The notes: generated by a model from the letters alone, not told the origin. A stretch of 64,000 nucleotides of DNA from Siphonodentalium dalli (GCA_032622095.1 CP136066.1:196466816-196530815); one strand, 5' to 3'. Shown: positions 36,788-50,350, counted from the first letter of the stretch. Numbers and translations: made by a program.

Positions 36788-38686
36788 TTAAGGCACTTTA
36801 ATACACTGCTCACATTCGATCTTGTTGTGGGCACGATTCCTGTGTCTCTGCCGTTATGTAATTACTGGTTATTCGTTATGGTATGTCTCTTGTGGTCCCT
36901 TGTCTGAGATCTTTCGTTTTGTACAATACAGTCAGCTGACATTTACAGTTATCATGCGCCATGGTCGTATTTGTGTCTGTACTTTCAAGCAAGCCATTCG
37001 GCGCAAATGATTAGATCTACAAATTGACAAACTAAATACTTCGGTAGTCTCGTTCTTTTTGCGCTTTTGACCCAGTATCCCAAGATAAAACTAGACCGAA
37101 CGGATCTATATAAACGCGGATTCTCGCGGGTTATTTCGTGAATATATTCGTTAATTCTCAATGTATACAGCTGACATTACAAAATCATTCTCTTTCCCCC
37201 AAAAAAACTGCCATCCTAGCTCCCTGTCGCGTGTGTTAAATCATTCCATGTGCTCGCAATTACCACAAGACGTAACACAGTCGAGACGCTCAATGATAAT
37301 CTGTTTCTGATAGGAATATTTGCTCAGGTTGGAGGACCATACTGTAAAACATTGTCAGTTTTATGACTTTCACGATAGTCCCTAATTAGAAGTCCGCAGT
37401 GTTCGTTCGGCCCTCCCATAAATCCCAGGTATCAAAGACATGCCTGGCGTGAGTTCTATTTGCACCCAGTTGTTATATTGCCTGATTTCGCTATAGACCC
37501 TGCCGTCGAATGCCTGCTTTGTTTATTCTTTGGGTATATATTACCGGCATACCCGATTAACAAATAGTCTTATCTCTGGTCAAACTAGATTACTTGGTTT
37601 GTCATATTGGGGCTTGTTGTTCCCGGGGGTCACATCCTGGTATGATATTGGACGAGATGGAGTTTTCTCTGTTGACATGAACATGTTTAATAAGTGCCGA
37701 CGATGGCTTCGTGATGAAGCTTGAGAGCTAATAAATACACGTAGCTATATATACATGCAGGTTTACTCATAGGGGCTTCTCGTTCAGAAAGCGGAAGCGA
37801 GCGAAGAAAAATAATTAATAGAACAAAAATTAATTAAAAACGAGCATGCCACATTAACAAACGCATTTATATTGACATAATTTTGCACCCCCTATACATG
37901 TAGGTTGAAATTGTTTTCATTGTTTGACTCTCCAGCCAATAAATTAGTTGGGAATTCGTTGTTTTTAACAACAGTAGCATATTTTTCTACTTGTTGTCCA
38001 AATTTTTGTCTAAAATGGAAATCAGTTGGAAATCTGCCAACCTTAGGGGGTATCAGGTTGGACATGCTTTCTTCCGAACACCATTCTGTAATGTAATTGT
38101 TGGGTTTTTTTTATGTTATACTGTACAATTGTTCATTCTTGTGCATGATTTAGAAAAAAGTATATTTACACCAAGACTCTGGTGTATTCGGATCAACAAT
38201 GCACTCAACATTGAATCGAACAGGATTACATTTGCCGCAATTTCATGGAATCCATCATGACTGTTCCGTCATTCAGAGATGTGCAAATATTACACAACAC
38301 TTTTTTGAAAGCACGAATTCTCTTTTCAAAGATTGTGGAATTCGGACCTGTAGGAAATTTCAGTTTCGAGTCCTGTAATTTACTTTTGTGCGCTGTTAGT
38401 GGTGTTCCTCTGTGTGACACAAACTGTCACCCCATCAGTCCGCCCAGTTAGATTGTGCATGTTCTCGAACAATCTAACACACATCTTCTAAACCAACACA
38501 AACAGAGATGAATCATTGTTTGATGACAGGCTAATTGCCGAATGGAACGATAGAATCCACAACATGGTGTGAATTCCGATGCTAAATTACAACCATGGTG
38601 TCTTTAGTCCTTTGTTGTCATAATAGGCTCGGTGTATGTATATGAATATAATCGTTATACTGTATGCGCAGCAACACTAAAACCTA

Positions 38687-38872
38687 CAGTAATGCCCTAC
38701 ATAATCGACTCCTTGCCCACAGCAGAATTATGGGTAATTTTTCATGATTTAGTCGGAAATATGGCTTGTTGCCATTCATCGGAAAGCTCTCAGTATGGCT
38801 TGTTGCCATTCGTCTGTTGTCTTGTTGCCAATTCTGCTGTGGTTAAGGAGTCGATTATTTAGGGCATTACTG
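38687..38872. mobile_element. CAGTAATGC-family palindromic MITE, rearranged centre
   Basis: TA flanks at 38685-38686 and 38873-38874. The left arm is complete. After the apex a second piece of the left arm (TATGGCTTGTTGCCATTC) appears in direct orientation, followed by the last ~55 bases of the right arm. Confidence 0.82.
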
Positions 38873-38989
38873 TAGTTGTCATATAAACACAGAACCGTGT
38901 ACTCAGGTGTTGTTTATATGCGAACACTGAATGGAATGAGTCTGGTAAACATAAACCTAATAAGAACTTACAAGTTCACAATTTTAACT

Positions 38990-39684
38990 CAACTTGACGA
39001 AGTCAAGCTTGAGCTATTGCCATAGGTTGGCATCCTTCGTCAGTGCGTGCATCCGTTCGTACGTCCTCCTTTCGTGACTAAAATCCTTTGGCGCACACTA
39101 TACATGCCACAATCCACATCCCGCATCCAAAATTCAAAGTGTTCTGTACATGTGGTGATCTCTAAATGGCAGCTGTCCAATTTTTCCGAATATTTGTTTA
39201 AAAACATGGCCGCCTGCAGCCATTTTGGATTTCACATTTGAATCCATCACTACACCCCATTTATTGGACAAATGTTTGAAATGAAAATAATTTCATTTAC
39301 ATAATACAATCCATTTACTGAAACTTCTTCTTTATCATTCTATTGACTGCTCAGCATAAAATTATCAACACTTACGCAAGTTAAGCTACAGTATCATTGA
39401 CACTTTAATTTCCTTTCGCTTCAACATGACGTCGTATAATATTCATACACTAACGCTCAGTCATGGGTTTTGTGTACACGCCCCAACTTTTACCAACATT
39501 TTCAACAGTAATATTGGGAAGTTTCAAGCCTGTCTGAAAAAATTAGTTGTAAATTTCAGACCAAAAATATGTTGAATTTGTTCTGGTAGAAAATTATTCC
39601 AATCCGTATTTGGTGTGAATTGTGTTGGCAATCGGTTGGAAAGTCCAACCATAAGGGGTATTAGGCAGGACATTTACTATTGTT
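38990..39684. repeat. Fragments of two dispersed repeats
   Basis: 38990-39245 looks like a repeat beginning near GACGAAGTCAAGCTTGAGC. 39487-39680 carries the ACCAACATTTTCAACAG and TTTCAGACCAAAAATA strings that recur near 57905-58000 and 59865-59945. No coding potential. Confidence 0.4.
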
Positions 39685-39688
39685 TTAA

Positions 39689-40081
39689 CCCTTTACCCAA
39701 CAGAACGGCCATGTGCCAATGCATTCTCTTATATATGCGAGTCGACCATAGGTCGCCTCGCATATATAAGAGAATGCATTGGCTTAACACATTAAAAATT
39801 ATAAAATTGTTAAAGAATGTAAGAAAAAATGGTAAAAAGTGTTAAAAAAAAGATTTTTTTTAGGCCAATGCATTCTCTTATATATGCGAGGCGACCTATG
39901 GTCGACTCGCATATATAAGAGAATGCATTGGCACAGGGCATAACTGTAACCATCACAATGTGGTCAATGAGCCGGTTCCAATGATATCCATATTTGTATG
40001 GTTTTATTGAGACAGACCCAAGATATTTTAGGCTGTTGAAGCTTTATATGGGCGTTTTTGGCCGGTTTGTTGGGTAAAGGG
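39689..40081 (-). mobile_element. CCCTTTACCCAACA-family double-hairpin MITE, copy 3 (inverted)
   Basis: TTAA at 39685-39688 and 40082-40085. The CCAAAACCGGCC side lies at the right, so this copy is inverted relative to the others. Hairpins at 39715-39783 and 39864-39932. Confidence 0.87.
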
Positions 40082-40687
40082 TTAATGTTTGAGGTACCAG
40101 CTAGAACACATTCTTGGACTAGGGAATTTAGATTTGCTTCAGTTAGAAATTCAAATATGGACACCCCCTCAATGGAGATCACGTCCCTGAACACATATGT
40201 ATTATGGATGTACAGTTTATGCACAGCTATAACCAACCAGTGGATTAAATGAACGTCTCAACTCAACATCAAACGTTGACCCGAGATAAGACAAGTTGAT
40301 GTACTGCTTTCAATAATATATGAACTAGATTCCAATCTGGAATAGCATTCCACATTTACAACCCACTTGAGCTCGTTCGAGAATACTGTTCTGTGTCTTC
40401 TTCTGCGTATGGTTTATACTTCCCATCATACGGTGGTGGGATTTGTGACCCCGGAACAGAAAGAAGAAGCATGCTGCAGTCGTAAATGCCAAAGACTCAC
40501 ACAGAGTATGTACAGAGAGGGTGGGATGCCGTGTTAAGTGATTTCTCTGTGTCATAAAACCCAATGTGTCTACAAATTCCACAAGAGTTAGACTGTATGG
40601 AAGCAATATCAAAGTATAACGTTCACAGACTTCAGTCGTTATTGAGTAATGAGTTTGAGCATAAAGTTCGTTCATAAGTAAGGTAGT

Positions 40688-40941
40688 CAAGCCTTGAAAT
40701 AGTGTGTCTGTCATTTGCAGAATGAGGTCCCCAGAGGGTGAATTTAGTGATGCTACCCCGCATAGCGGGCTAGCATCACCAAATTCACCCTCTGGAGACC
40801 TCATTCTGCTTACACCTCAGCAGAATGAGGTTCCCAGAGGGTGAATTTGGTGAGGCTAGCCCGCTATGCGGGGTAGCATCACTAAATTAACCCTCTGGGG
40901 ACCTCATTCTGCAAATGACAGGCACACTATTTCAAGGCTTG
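40688..40941. mobile_element. hAT-like palindrome with two opposed hairpins and 8-bp target duplication
   Basis: The terminal repeats CAAGCCTTGAAATAGTGTG and complement are near perfect. AAGGTAGT is duplicated exactly at 40680-40687 and 40942-40949. Inside are two hairpins of about 91 bp (40718-40808 and 40823-40913), the second nearly the reverse complement of the first. Each tip is a CCCGC/GCGGG stem on an ATA or TAT loop with one mismatch below. The 159-codon minus frame at 40325-40804 runs into this palindrome and is not called. Confidence 0.87.
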
Positions 40942-41410
40942 AAGGTAGTCTGTGTTCACCTGTGAAGGCTGCCTTTCTTCACCTACACGTATGCCCTATC
41001 AAATGGACAAACCGATATAAAGTATATTCTATTGCTGCAGGATCTTGATTGTTATATCGTTTATCTTGAAATTTGTGGTTTGCTCATCGGAAGAAATATG
41101 GACAAAACGGAGGGCCAGTTGGGAACCTACGTCACTAATATAATATATAAACAGTAATGTCGCTTCATGATATAGCTGTTATCTGGAACTTATGGAGTGG
41201 ATGAGCTATATATTGGTTGCGGGAGCTATATATTGTAAAAGGTCCTGTGTTCATAAGCATTGGTATATAACTGTTCAAACTATGGGGCAGTTTGCTCTAA
41301 AATTGCAACTATAAGTGAATTTGCAACTGGTGAATTTACCTGATACGCGTAACCTACTACTCGGAAGGGATTATCTCAGTTTAAAGTTATGTGAAACATT
41401 CCTGTTGGGT

Positions 41411-41772
41411 GATAAAATGGAAATGGAAAATACTCTTGCTCAAAGTAGTTACTTTTACAAATATTATATCAAAATTAACTACACACGTCGTCATTCTTAT
41501 ATATTAATTAAATAAAGTGACTTTCGGTGTCTAAATCGTTTTCGTTATTTTATCGCCGATAGATGCGTCCCGAATCGAGAAGTAGATATTTACAATTGAG
41601 CGTAGTTCCCACGATGTTTTCTATTGAGTAATACGGTCGATTTGCTTGAGATTTTCGGCGATGTTAGTAGAATGCTACATTCCCCTAGTTGGCATAGCGC
41701 CTGTATACCAACTTAACAGTTTCACGTACACGAACAAGTCCATACTATGTCTTTAACGCACGAACTTTCTAA
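41411..41772. repeat. Dispersed repeat R1, copy 2 (uninterrupted)
   Basis: Matches 444-870 without the palindrome fragment found there. It ends near ACTATGTCTTTAACG and is followed by part of an AGGTACTC-family element. Confidence 0.6.
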
Positions 41773-41789
41773 CCGTTGAACGACAAACT

Positions 41790-42083
41790 AACCATTTTGT
41801 TCAACGAAATTTTGCCGGTTTGTCAAATATCTGACACAAAAAAAGCCACTTGATATTAGAGTTATCCACCTTCATCCGCAATTTGGTCCGAGTCCGCGTT
41901 CTCGTCGACTGTTTACTGGGCCACATAAAATTATCGGTTGTGAAAAATAATAGATTTCAAACATCGATATCTGATCACTCTGAGCTTTGTTGGGTGGGTT
42001 CCTCGACTCGAATAAAATATTTTTTACACCCGGCCGAAGCCAAGGAAATAGTAATTTGCGAACGTTAATTCGGATTATGCATC
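41790..42083. mobile_element. AGGTACTCAATCCGAT-family element, 5'-truncated copy 3
   Basis: Starts inside the family at CATTTTGTTCAACGAAAT and runs to a decayed right end (TTCGGATTATGCATCT) before TTAA (42084-42087). The left terminus is absent. Confidence 0.6.
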
Positions 42084-42638
42084 TTTAAAATACCGCTATG
42101 TTAGCTCATATATATGAGGTATATTATATGAACAATATAGTCCACTCCATGCCCCTGGCCCATCTGCTCCATCTGTATCATACCAGGCACAGGAATTAGA
42201 GGAATGATTTTCGGGGGTGACCTTAGTTCGGCGGTGTGTTTCTCGGGCGATTCTTCCGACGTTCTTTTTTGGAATTCTAATTGTTTATTCAGGGCCCAAT
42301 TGGAACCAAGTGCTGGTAATATTATTGGTCGGCCATATGTAAACAGATCTGAAGTATTAGACAACGAATCCCACTAATTGGTAGAAACATCCACAAACAA
42401 AGAGGGGGTTTGTAAAACAAGCCCATGAGCACGCGCAAACAAAGCCGTACTCTGTAAACCGAACCTGGGTTAAGCTGAAAGCCTAATTTCAATTAATTGA
42501 AGACATATTGAATTATTGTGTCGGGGTTATTCCGTGTTACATGTATCTTGTAATCATGGGATAATACATTTTGGAATGGACGCGCATGGGTCATTGACGT
42601 TTACACTGCTGGCAATAGATGTAGCAATAAATTTTAAC

Positions 42639-42907
42639 CCTTTCATGGCTGGAGATTCGTTATATTTTGCGAAAACCCTGTTCTAATGCATTCTCTTATA
42701 TATGCGAGTATCGGTCGCATATATAAGAGAATGCATTGACCTTATAATGTTTACATTGACATTGTGAGCTAGTGCGTTCTCTTATATATTCGAGGCTCCC
42801 TATGTTGCTTTCCGATGAATGGCAACAAGCCATATTTCCGACTAAATCCTGAAAAATTACCCATAATTCTGCTGTGGTTAAGGAGTCGATTATTTAGGAC
42901 ACTACCG
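42639..42907. mobile_element. Chimera: half CCCTTTCATG MITE fused to half CAGTAATGC palindrome
   Basis: 42639-42804 is the left part of a CCCTTTCATG element (TTAA at 42635-42638). It stops one base past the TAT loop of its second hairpin. From 42807 on is the right half of the CAGTAATGC palindrome, starting at GCTTTCCGATG, five bases from that element's apex, and running to its end before TA (42908-42909). No right end of the first element and no left end of the second are present. Confidence 0.78.
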
Positions 42908-43510
42908 TATGCAATATCCTGAGTAATCATGTTTGGAGCATGAGAAAACGTATACATAATAAGTATAGTTGACAACTAATTGTCAACTATTATGTCAACA
43001 GTTATCGAGCCCGGAGGGTGTGCACTCAAATTACGAGGCGCACGCTTATGCATGTCTGAAAAGAGTCTCTTAATTTTGTACTTAATAACACTCTAGATAA
43101 GAATTTTGCTGGCGTTGGATGGAATCCCATACACTCGAGATGATATCCGCTAAAGGATTATTTGGATAACAATGGGGCGGAGTACACCAGCGAGGGACCA
43201 CGTGGAAGTAATCAATGTACGGGGGCACACTGTAACAAAAAAATACGGAAGCATTTGACTTAATTTCTTAATCAAAAGCAGACGCAAACCTCCCCCGAAT
43301 ACAGTACAGGTCACAACAAACTTGGACGGAGGAATTGAATGCATGCGGTAGAGTCATATCAGGCCGGAAATGCTTTGGTCCACGTGCGTTCAAACGTTTT
43401 CAGAGAGAAATACTAGAATTCCATTCGTCAACCTCGCTGACGATACGTTGAACTTCAGCTGAAATCGATTAACCCTTTTAACTAATCCCGGATTGGCATG
43501 TATACTTTAA

Positions 43511-43892
43511 CCCTTTACCCAACAAACCGGCCAAAACCGGCCAAATAAAGCTTCAACAGCCTAAAATATCTTCGGTCTGTCTCAATAACACCATACAAAT
43601 ATGGATATCATTGGAACCGGCTCCTTGACCATATTGTGATAGTTACAGTTATGCCCTGTGCCAATGCATTCTCTTATATATGCGAGTCGACCATAGGTCG
43701 CCTCGCATATATATGAGAATGCATTGGCCTAAAAAAAAACTTTTTTTACCATTTTTTCTTACATTCTTTAACAATTTTATAATTTTTAATGTGTTAAGCC
43801 AATGCATTCTCTTATATATGCCAGGCGACCTATGGTCGACTCGCATATATAAGAGAATGCATTGGCACAGGGCCCTTCTGTTGGGTAAAGGG
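43511..43892 (+). mobile_element. CCCTTTACCCAACA-family double-hairpin MITE, copy 4
   Basis: TTAA at 43507-43510 and 43893-43896. Hairpins at 43660-43728 and 43798-43866. The poly-A/T spacer between hairpins is shorter than in copies 1, 2 and 5. Confidence 0.88.
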
Positions 43893-45724
43893 TTAAGGGG
43901 TGTTCAGCTAATAATTCTGACAAGCGCGAAGAGCTTTACTAACACGACCCCACTGATTGCTTCTCTGCTTGTCGTTTGACTAAGGTGTCTGAATTTATTC
44001 ACAAATGAAGTTTCCACTTAATGTATTAATTTATAACTTAGTTGATACATCGGTCAGTAAGCAAGGGGTTGAGTGACATCTTCAACTTATATTAAACCAG
44101 ATTGAACACATTTAGGCTTGATCGTCCATGTACTCAGGGACGCCGGAGTAGGGGGGGGGCATGCAGTGGCACTTGCCCCCTTGCCCTGGTCCAGGGGAGT
44201 CCAGTGGATACCCGAAAAGTGCCCTCCTGACTGGTTTGCCATCAAATTTTAAACTTAGCGCGTGTTTCGTAACTCGGGTGGCACACTGGCACTGATGAAT
44301 AGAACACATGTATACCATTGTTCCCCGTTAGTCTAAATTATCTGTTTCTGGTACACCTCGCAGACATTGGACCCGTCATTGGTTCACGAGTATGTATGCA
44401 CTCATTGTTCCCCCAGAAGGATTTCCATGGCACAACAACGTAATCAGCATAATGACTTCTGACACTAATAGCCTTGAGGAAGGACCATTAAATGTAACCA
44501 CACACCACGATTCGGCCGCTCGGTATCCTTATGTAACCACGAGGTGGTGTTTATTGCTATCATATGACCTGCTTCCTGATAACACTTGACTCCCTCCCAG
44601 GTTTAATGTCCCCTTGGGGATGGCAATTTCAACAAGCGAACCTTTGGCAAAGAGCTTCAGATACACCCCAGATATCGTTTAATTGGGCATGAAGATAAGA
44701 TGATATTGCAGGGAGACCTTTGACTGCTGCTCTGCGACCGACGTTGCTATATTATACAACGTATAACGAGACGTATCGTAGGAGTCAGACCGACATAAGC
44801 AGGTGCCCTTTCGTCGTATAGCCAGGTGGAACCCGGTAGCGAGATATGATATAGCGGGATAGATTAGCGAATAGATCAGTTATACCTTCACCTTATAGCT
44901 TGAATTCTATCTGCCGCAATGATAGGACTGTTTACCGCAGATATACCCTGGGGTGTTGTTCTTCACTTTGCTTCATTAAAATGTTATACTAGAAATTGTT
45001 GTTATCTGTCTTGACACGCCAATATCTGCATTTTGCTGTACGTCAAACAGCGAGTCTTTTTACTCCGAATCCCGCAGTTGTCGGTACGTGGAATTTGAGA
45101 GTTGTCTGTGAGTGTTAACGTCTAGAGCTTCTTTAGTCTTGATGATACCCGTACAATGTCGCTCTTTGTTTTCATCAGAGTACTTGAACAGTATCACCAG
45201 CTGACTGCTGAGATGAGCAGTGTTCTAAATCGCATCCATTTTATGTATACCTACATTTGTATAAACAAAACAAGACGGGGCCCGTTGCTCAATTTGTTCG
45301 GGCAGATTGAATCAATGAACGCTCATAGTGAGCCAGTCCATCTATCAATCTGAAAAAAAGATGGACCAGTTTTCAGAGTACATGTATACTTATAGTTAAG
45401 GTGCATGGCTCGTTTTGTCGCCCAACGACGGCGAAGCTGGTTAAATTCTCGACATGCGCTTATTCAAACTCCATGCAGCACCCTCTACGTTATCACTGCG
45501 ATATAGCACTGCCACAAGGATGGTACTTTGCGGACCGATACATATATTTTTACATATCGTCGGAACTATATTTAGTCACCTATTATCTTATTTTGACCAA
45601 CAAAAGTTTGCAATAATGGTAATTCTTTCGGCATTGATAAGAACAATATGAACTGAGCCAGACATAGACAATTTTAGTCCTATATAAAACATAAGAACCA
45701 AGAAAACCATAATCATAAATGGTA

Positions 45725-46200
45725 ACGCCCTCAAGATCATATTATTAGTCATAAATATAAATTATAATATAAAATATATTGGTTACATGAATTCACCGCA
45801 TCATGCAGAATGCCGTTAAAACAACTAATCCTTCGAATTATTACAACCAACTACGGCTTATTACTGCAGGTTTCTCATTCACCGCATCAGAAAGCTTCTA
45901 AATGCGGATAAACAATCGGAGGTATTGTGTTCCCGCCAAGAGTGCATGGTCCAGCCATTGTTCATACCTAAACATCGAAAGCAATTAACGCGGTCATAAT
46001 TGTTACATACTGCAACTATAAGACATCCAGCGGATACACACCCCACGAAAACCCGAAATGTGTTGTCCTGCGATAAATCCCATCGCTATAGTTTCCTACA
46101 ATATCCATAAACAAGATCGTATATTATACACCCATGATTTTAATTATAGAATATAAAATATATTGATTTCGCGAATGACCAACTCAGAATTCCGTTAAAA
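45725..46200. repeat. Degenerate ~410-bp direct duplication
   Basis: TATAATATAAAATATATTGG ... GCCGTTAAAACAAC near 45767-45825 recurs as ATAGAATATAAAATATATTG ... TCCGTTAAAATAAC near 46144-46205. Units are diverged and non-coding. Confidence 0.35.
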
Positions 46201-47519
46201 TAACAATAACAACCAGCACCTAATTACCGAACCGGCGGCCGACTCGGCCGTCTCCGACCACAACCATCAGTGGGCTGCAGAGCGAAAAATATTTATAAAA
46301 GTTGAAATATAAGACTTTCAAATTATCTTTTAAATTTCTTTTATTGTTATTGACATAGCTTGTCACAAACCAAAAATCAACATTATTGACACAATAATGT
46401 AAAGGACAATAAACGAAATTGAAATTCCCAACTACCCTTTCATCGGTGATCGGCCTCCTGATCGCGCAGTTCGACTTTTAAATAAACCGGAAAAAACAAT
46501 TTTCTATTTATAAAAGTCCTAATCGGCCCACATGTTTCTAATTGGGGTGAAGGAGAAGATCACTCGATCTTTTCGACCATCACGGGCGCTTCGCGCCCAT
46601 CTACTCACTCTCTCTCATGTTTCTAATATTTGGCCACCAGTATACACGCGGGCGTGCTAATAAGAACACGTAAGAAATCCTTTCCAAATGGCCTTATGGC
46701 AGTGATATCTCAGCGGAGCGATGGGAGATAACTCTGCCTGGAGTTTGGCGCTTATTAAGCGCTGCGTATATATATCAACAATACTCGATCTAAAACGTTT
46801 TTCTGACTATACGTCGATCATAACGTCTAACTATATCCCAAGTTAGCCTTCCGCATATAGTATATATCTTCGACGGCTGCATATGATATTTAACAAATTC
46901 CCTGTATAGTACGTCGGTTAATTGTATATCAAGTGACAGATGCGGTCAGTCGGGTTGGTCAAATTTTCTATGTTTTGGCTTTCTTATTTCACGCAGTATG
47001 ACCTCGGTTCGCTGTGGTGGCGAAGGTCGACAGCATGATAGATGGGCGTCTGGCTCGCTACAAATACAGTGTCTGCGAAACCGATATTCGAGTATACGGC
47101 GAAGAGAAAACAGACATTGTTATAAACCTACCGACAGTTAGGTCTTTGAATGAATCGGTAGCGCTTTCTGTTTGTTTTCCTGTATCTTGGTTTCCGACAT
47201 CGATATCCCGATATATTTCCCAAACAATGTCTCGAATTGTACATCATGTTTTCTTTCTTACTTGAACCTACGTCTTTTATCTAAAATATATCCGGCCTTA
47301 ATCGTGATAACGATTGTATGAGAATAAGCTGGTAGTTGTTCTGATGTTGGTGTCGATTTCAAAATATAATATATGTTATGAAGATTTCGTGAAATAAAAG
47401 AACATGGAGACATACGATGTGATTTATCGTTTTAGTACGAAACGATTGCTTAGATTTTCAAAGATAGCGATGCTGGATATATTAACCATTACTTTGAAAT
47501 TGTCATTTCAAGATGAACA

Positions 47520-47870
47520 AACCAGAACTGCAAGTCAGAGTTCAGTCCCCTCGGCACACTGATCTGACCACTGCCATCACGTATATACAGTAATGCTCTA
47601 AGTAATCGACTTCTTAACCACAGCAGAATTATGGGTCACTTTTCAGGATTTAGTCGGAAATATGGCTTGTTGCCATTCATCGGAAAGCTCTCGGGGAGAG
47701 CTTTCCGATGAATGGCAACAAGCCATATTTCCGACTAAATCCTGAAAAGTGACCCATAATTCTGGTGTGGTTAAGAAGTCGATTACTTAGAGCATTAGTG
47801 TACATTATTAAATCTAACATGTTTTATTCAAGAGTTTTGTCTGTTATAATTCATTCTAGTTCTATATATC
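47520..47870. repeat. Dispersed repeat R2, copy 2, split by a palindromic MITE
   Basis: The left part (AGAGTTCAGTCCCCTCG...CACGTAT) and right part (TTAAATCTAACATG...AATTCATTCTAG) are contiguous in the copy at 50037-50350. The MITE at 47588-47800 lies between them. Confidence 0.6.
47588..47800. mobile_element. CAGTAATGC-family palindromic MITE, intact copy (213 bp)
   Basis: A nearly perfect full-length palindrome with TA on both sides (47586-47587, 47801-47802). The R2 paralogue gives its empty site. Termini CAGTAATGC with a TA target resemble Tc1/mariner or pogo derivatives; that placement is inferred. Confidence 0.9.
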
Positions 47871-50036
47871 TAGCCTTGCAGCTTGGATCAAACCCACCTC
47901 ATCACCACCACTGCATTGTTTTTCTTGCGTTTCGCTACTTCTGCTATTATATATATATTTAGTATATTGAGTCTGCTCTCGGTTCTAAGCCTTTTAAAAT
48001 AAATTCTAGCAATGTGTGCCACTGCGTGCAGTTTGATGTGTGTGGCTTTCATTCCAATCTCTGCCTTATTATTTGCACAGAGGAGGTTGATCTGAGATTT
48101 TGCTGATGATTTCGATGGCATCGATTCCAAGAATTACAGCAGGTGTATAGGTACTTTAATTGGGCGTTTTGGCATTGTACGTTCAGACACCGCTGATAAT
48201 CGCGGGTCACCGTATATAAAACATATTCGAGAAAGTGAGTCGATTAAGCTAGTTTCCTCTATTTAACCTTCGCGATGGGGTACACGTCAAACTAGCAAGT
48301 CTTTATTACTCTCTGAGGTCGACCTCACGTTTATACGGAATGTAGACGAGATTGGCTCGATCCGTGCATTGTATTTGTTTAGCGAGTATATGGTATTTTA
48401 CTCCACAGGGAAGATGGCTGGAATCATTGGTATTGTGAAGATTATACAGTCATGTGTGTTCATGTATTTAGCGTCTGTGGGTGAAATTATACATGAGTGG
48501 CTAGGAATCCATTGCATGCAAATCGAATCGAGGAGATTGGGCATAGTGGGACGGAATTATTTATACACTGTTAAAAGAGACTGTAAAATTGACGGTATTT
48601 AGTGCTGTTGTGTTCCGTGGTATTGCGGGTTTCTGTAGTTCTCATTTATTTGACAACGGATTATATTTTTTGTTCTTTTCATTACGATCGAGGCATGCCT
48701 TCGTGGGCCTTTTTTTTAATTTAGATCAGACTTAGCCTATAATAGCATTTTATTGAAAATAATAAGATACCAATATACATAATACACATAGAGTCACAGA
48801 TCCGGATTTCCTCCCTTAGACCGACACAAGGTGAAGTGTTCCAGCATCAGCTCTTTCTTTTGTAATGACAAAGGGGATTTTACCTTTAATTATTCTCACG
48901 TGCATGCATGTATTTGGGTGATTTAACATAGATATAAATTCGGCGTGATACATGTCCAAAAGTACCCTTATGGTGTCTGAAACGACGATTAACACAGAAT
49001 TTATGAAGGCAAATAACTCAACCCCAATACAATTGGAGGTCATGAATATTCATAAAAATATCCACCTGCAATGTGGACTCTAGTGATTCGCAACCATATC
49101 TCATAACAGTGCAAACTAGCGCCATTTCACAGAACAAACACTTTCTCAATTGCTTATATTATATTTGAATATTACCTATTTGTCTACCTCGAGTTTTTCT
49201 GTGTACTCAGTTCACAACCGATCCATTCTCACTGGGTGGGAGTATTATCATTCCGAACAATGGACGCACATCTATACCGTATTTTCACCGGCCATTTATG
49301 AGAGATAGGCAAACATTATAATAGCAAGTGGGTGTTGAATTCCTAAAACTGAAATAGTTTGATCTTTGCACCACGAGCGGTGGCATGATAGTGAGGCTTG
49401 TTTGGTTATGTATTGGGTTTTATCGTTGTCAGCCACTATGGTCCTATCACGACACTCTCGTGAATAGTGGTGGGGATTAAACAACACAGAGGGTTAACTT
49501 CACTGGACAATCAGCCCAGTGTGTGCCCAAGATACAAGATGTTTGTTATCAGGCACCTTACTGGACAGTTGTACAATAATGATGATGAATAAATAAGTTA
49601 CATATGGACATTGCATATATGATATGAATATTATACAGTACATTAACGATTTATAGAAAAAAAACGAGTAGTAATTCTCTTAGGGAATGTTCTGTTAATT
49701 AGTTCAACAAACATAGGTCGTTTGCTAAACTTATTATCTTAACATTTCCCACCAATGAATATGAATCATTCTGCTCTTGATATATTTTATTTCTGTCTGT
49801 CTGCTATTATCACATCAACACCCCTCCAAACGAATACTACACAATTTGAATGCATTCTGTTGTAACAGAATGGGAGAACCATTTCGTATAGAAAGGTTTA
49901 ATATACATTTATTTATATACTATAAAAACAACCGACCCCGATACAAAACTAACAAACTTGTCCAGATGCACGAATTGAAGATTCCTGTCTCGTATATTCT
50001 AGATATTTACACCATGCACGAATGTCTTGTTATGAA

Positions 50037-50350
50037 GGCATCAACCAAGCTGCAAACCAGAGTTCAGTCCCCTCGCTACGCTATGTCTGACCGCTGCAGG
50101 CACGTGTATTTTCTTAATTAAATCTAACATTTTTTTATTCAAGTGTTTTGTCAGTTACAATTCATTCTGGCTTTATCTTGACAATTTTCAAATGAATATG
50201 GACAGTTCAGTTTATCAGAATAATGCAGAATGAATTGAAATTGTAACCTACACAAGTCTCAAATATATGTGCAATATCTTCACATTATGTGTTGGTGGTG
50301 GCAGCGATAAGTCATGCATATTTCGGGGACTGAACTCTGCATGGAGCTTG
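50037..50350. repeat. Dispersed repeat R2, copy 3
   Basis: Matches 35565-35870. It is followed by a short direct repeat: GGCATCAATCTCTTCCG with TGAAGTACATATCT occurs at about 50354 and again at about 50505. Confidence 0.6.

Noticed and set aside
40325-40804. 159-codon minus-strand frame
   Set aside because: Its start lies inside the hAT-like palindrome and the rest shows no domain; likely chance.
46556-46620. Small GGGCGCTTCGCGCCC hairpin as a regulatory element
   Set aside because: A single short palindrome with no context; chance cannot be excluded.
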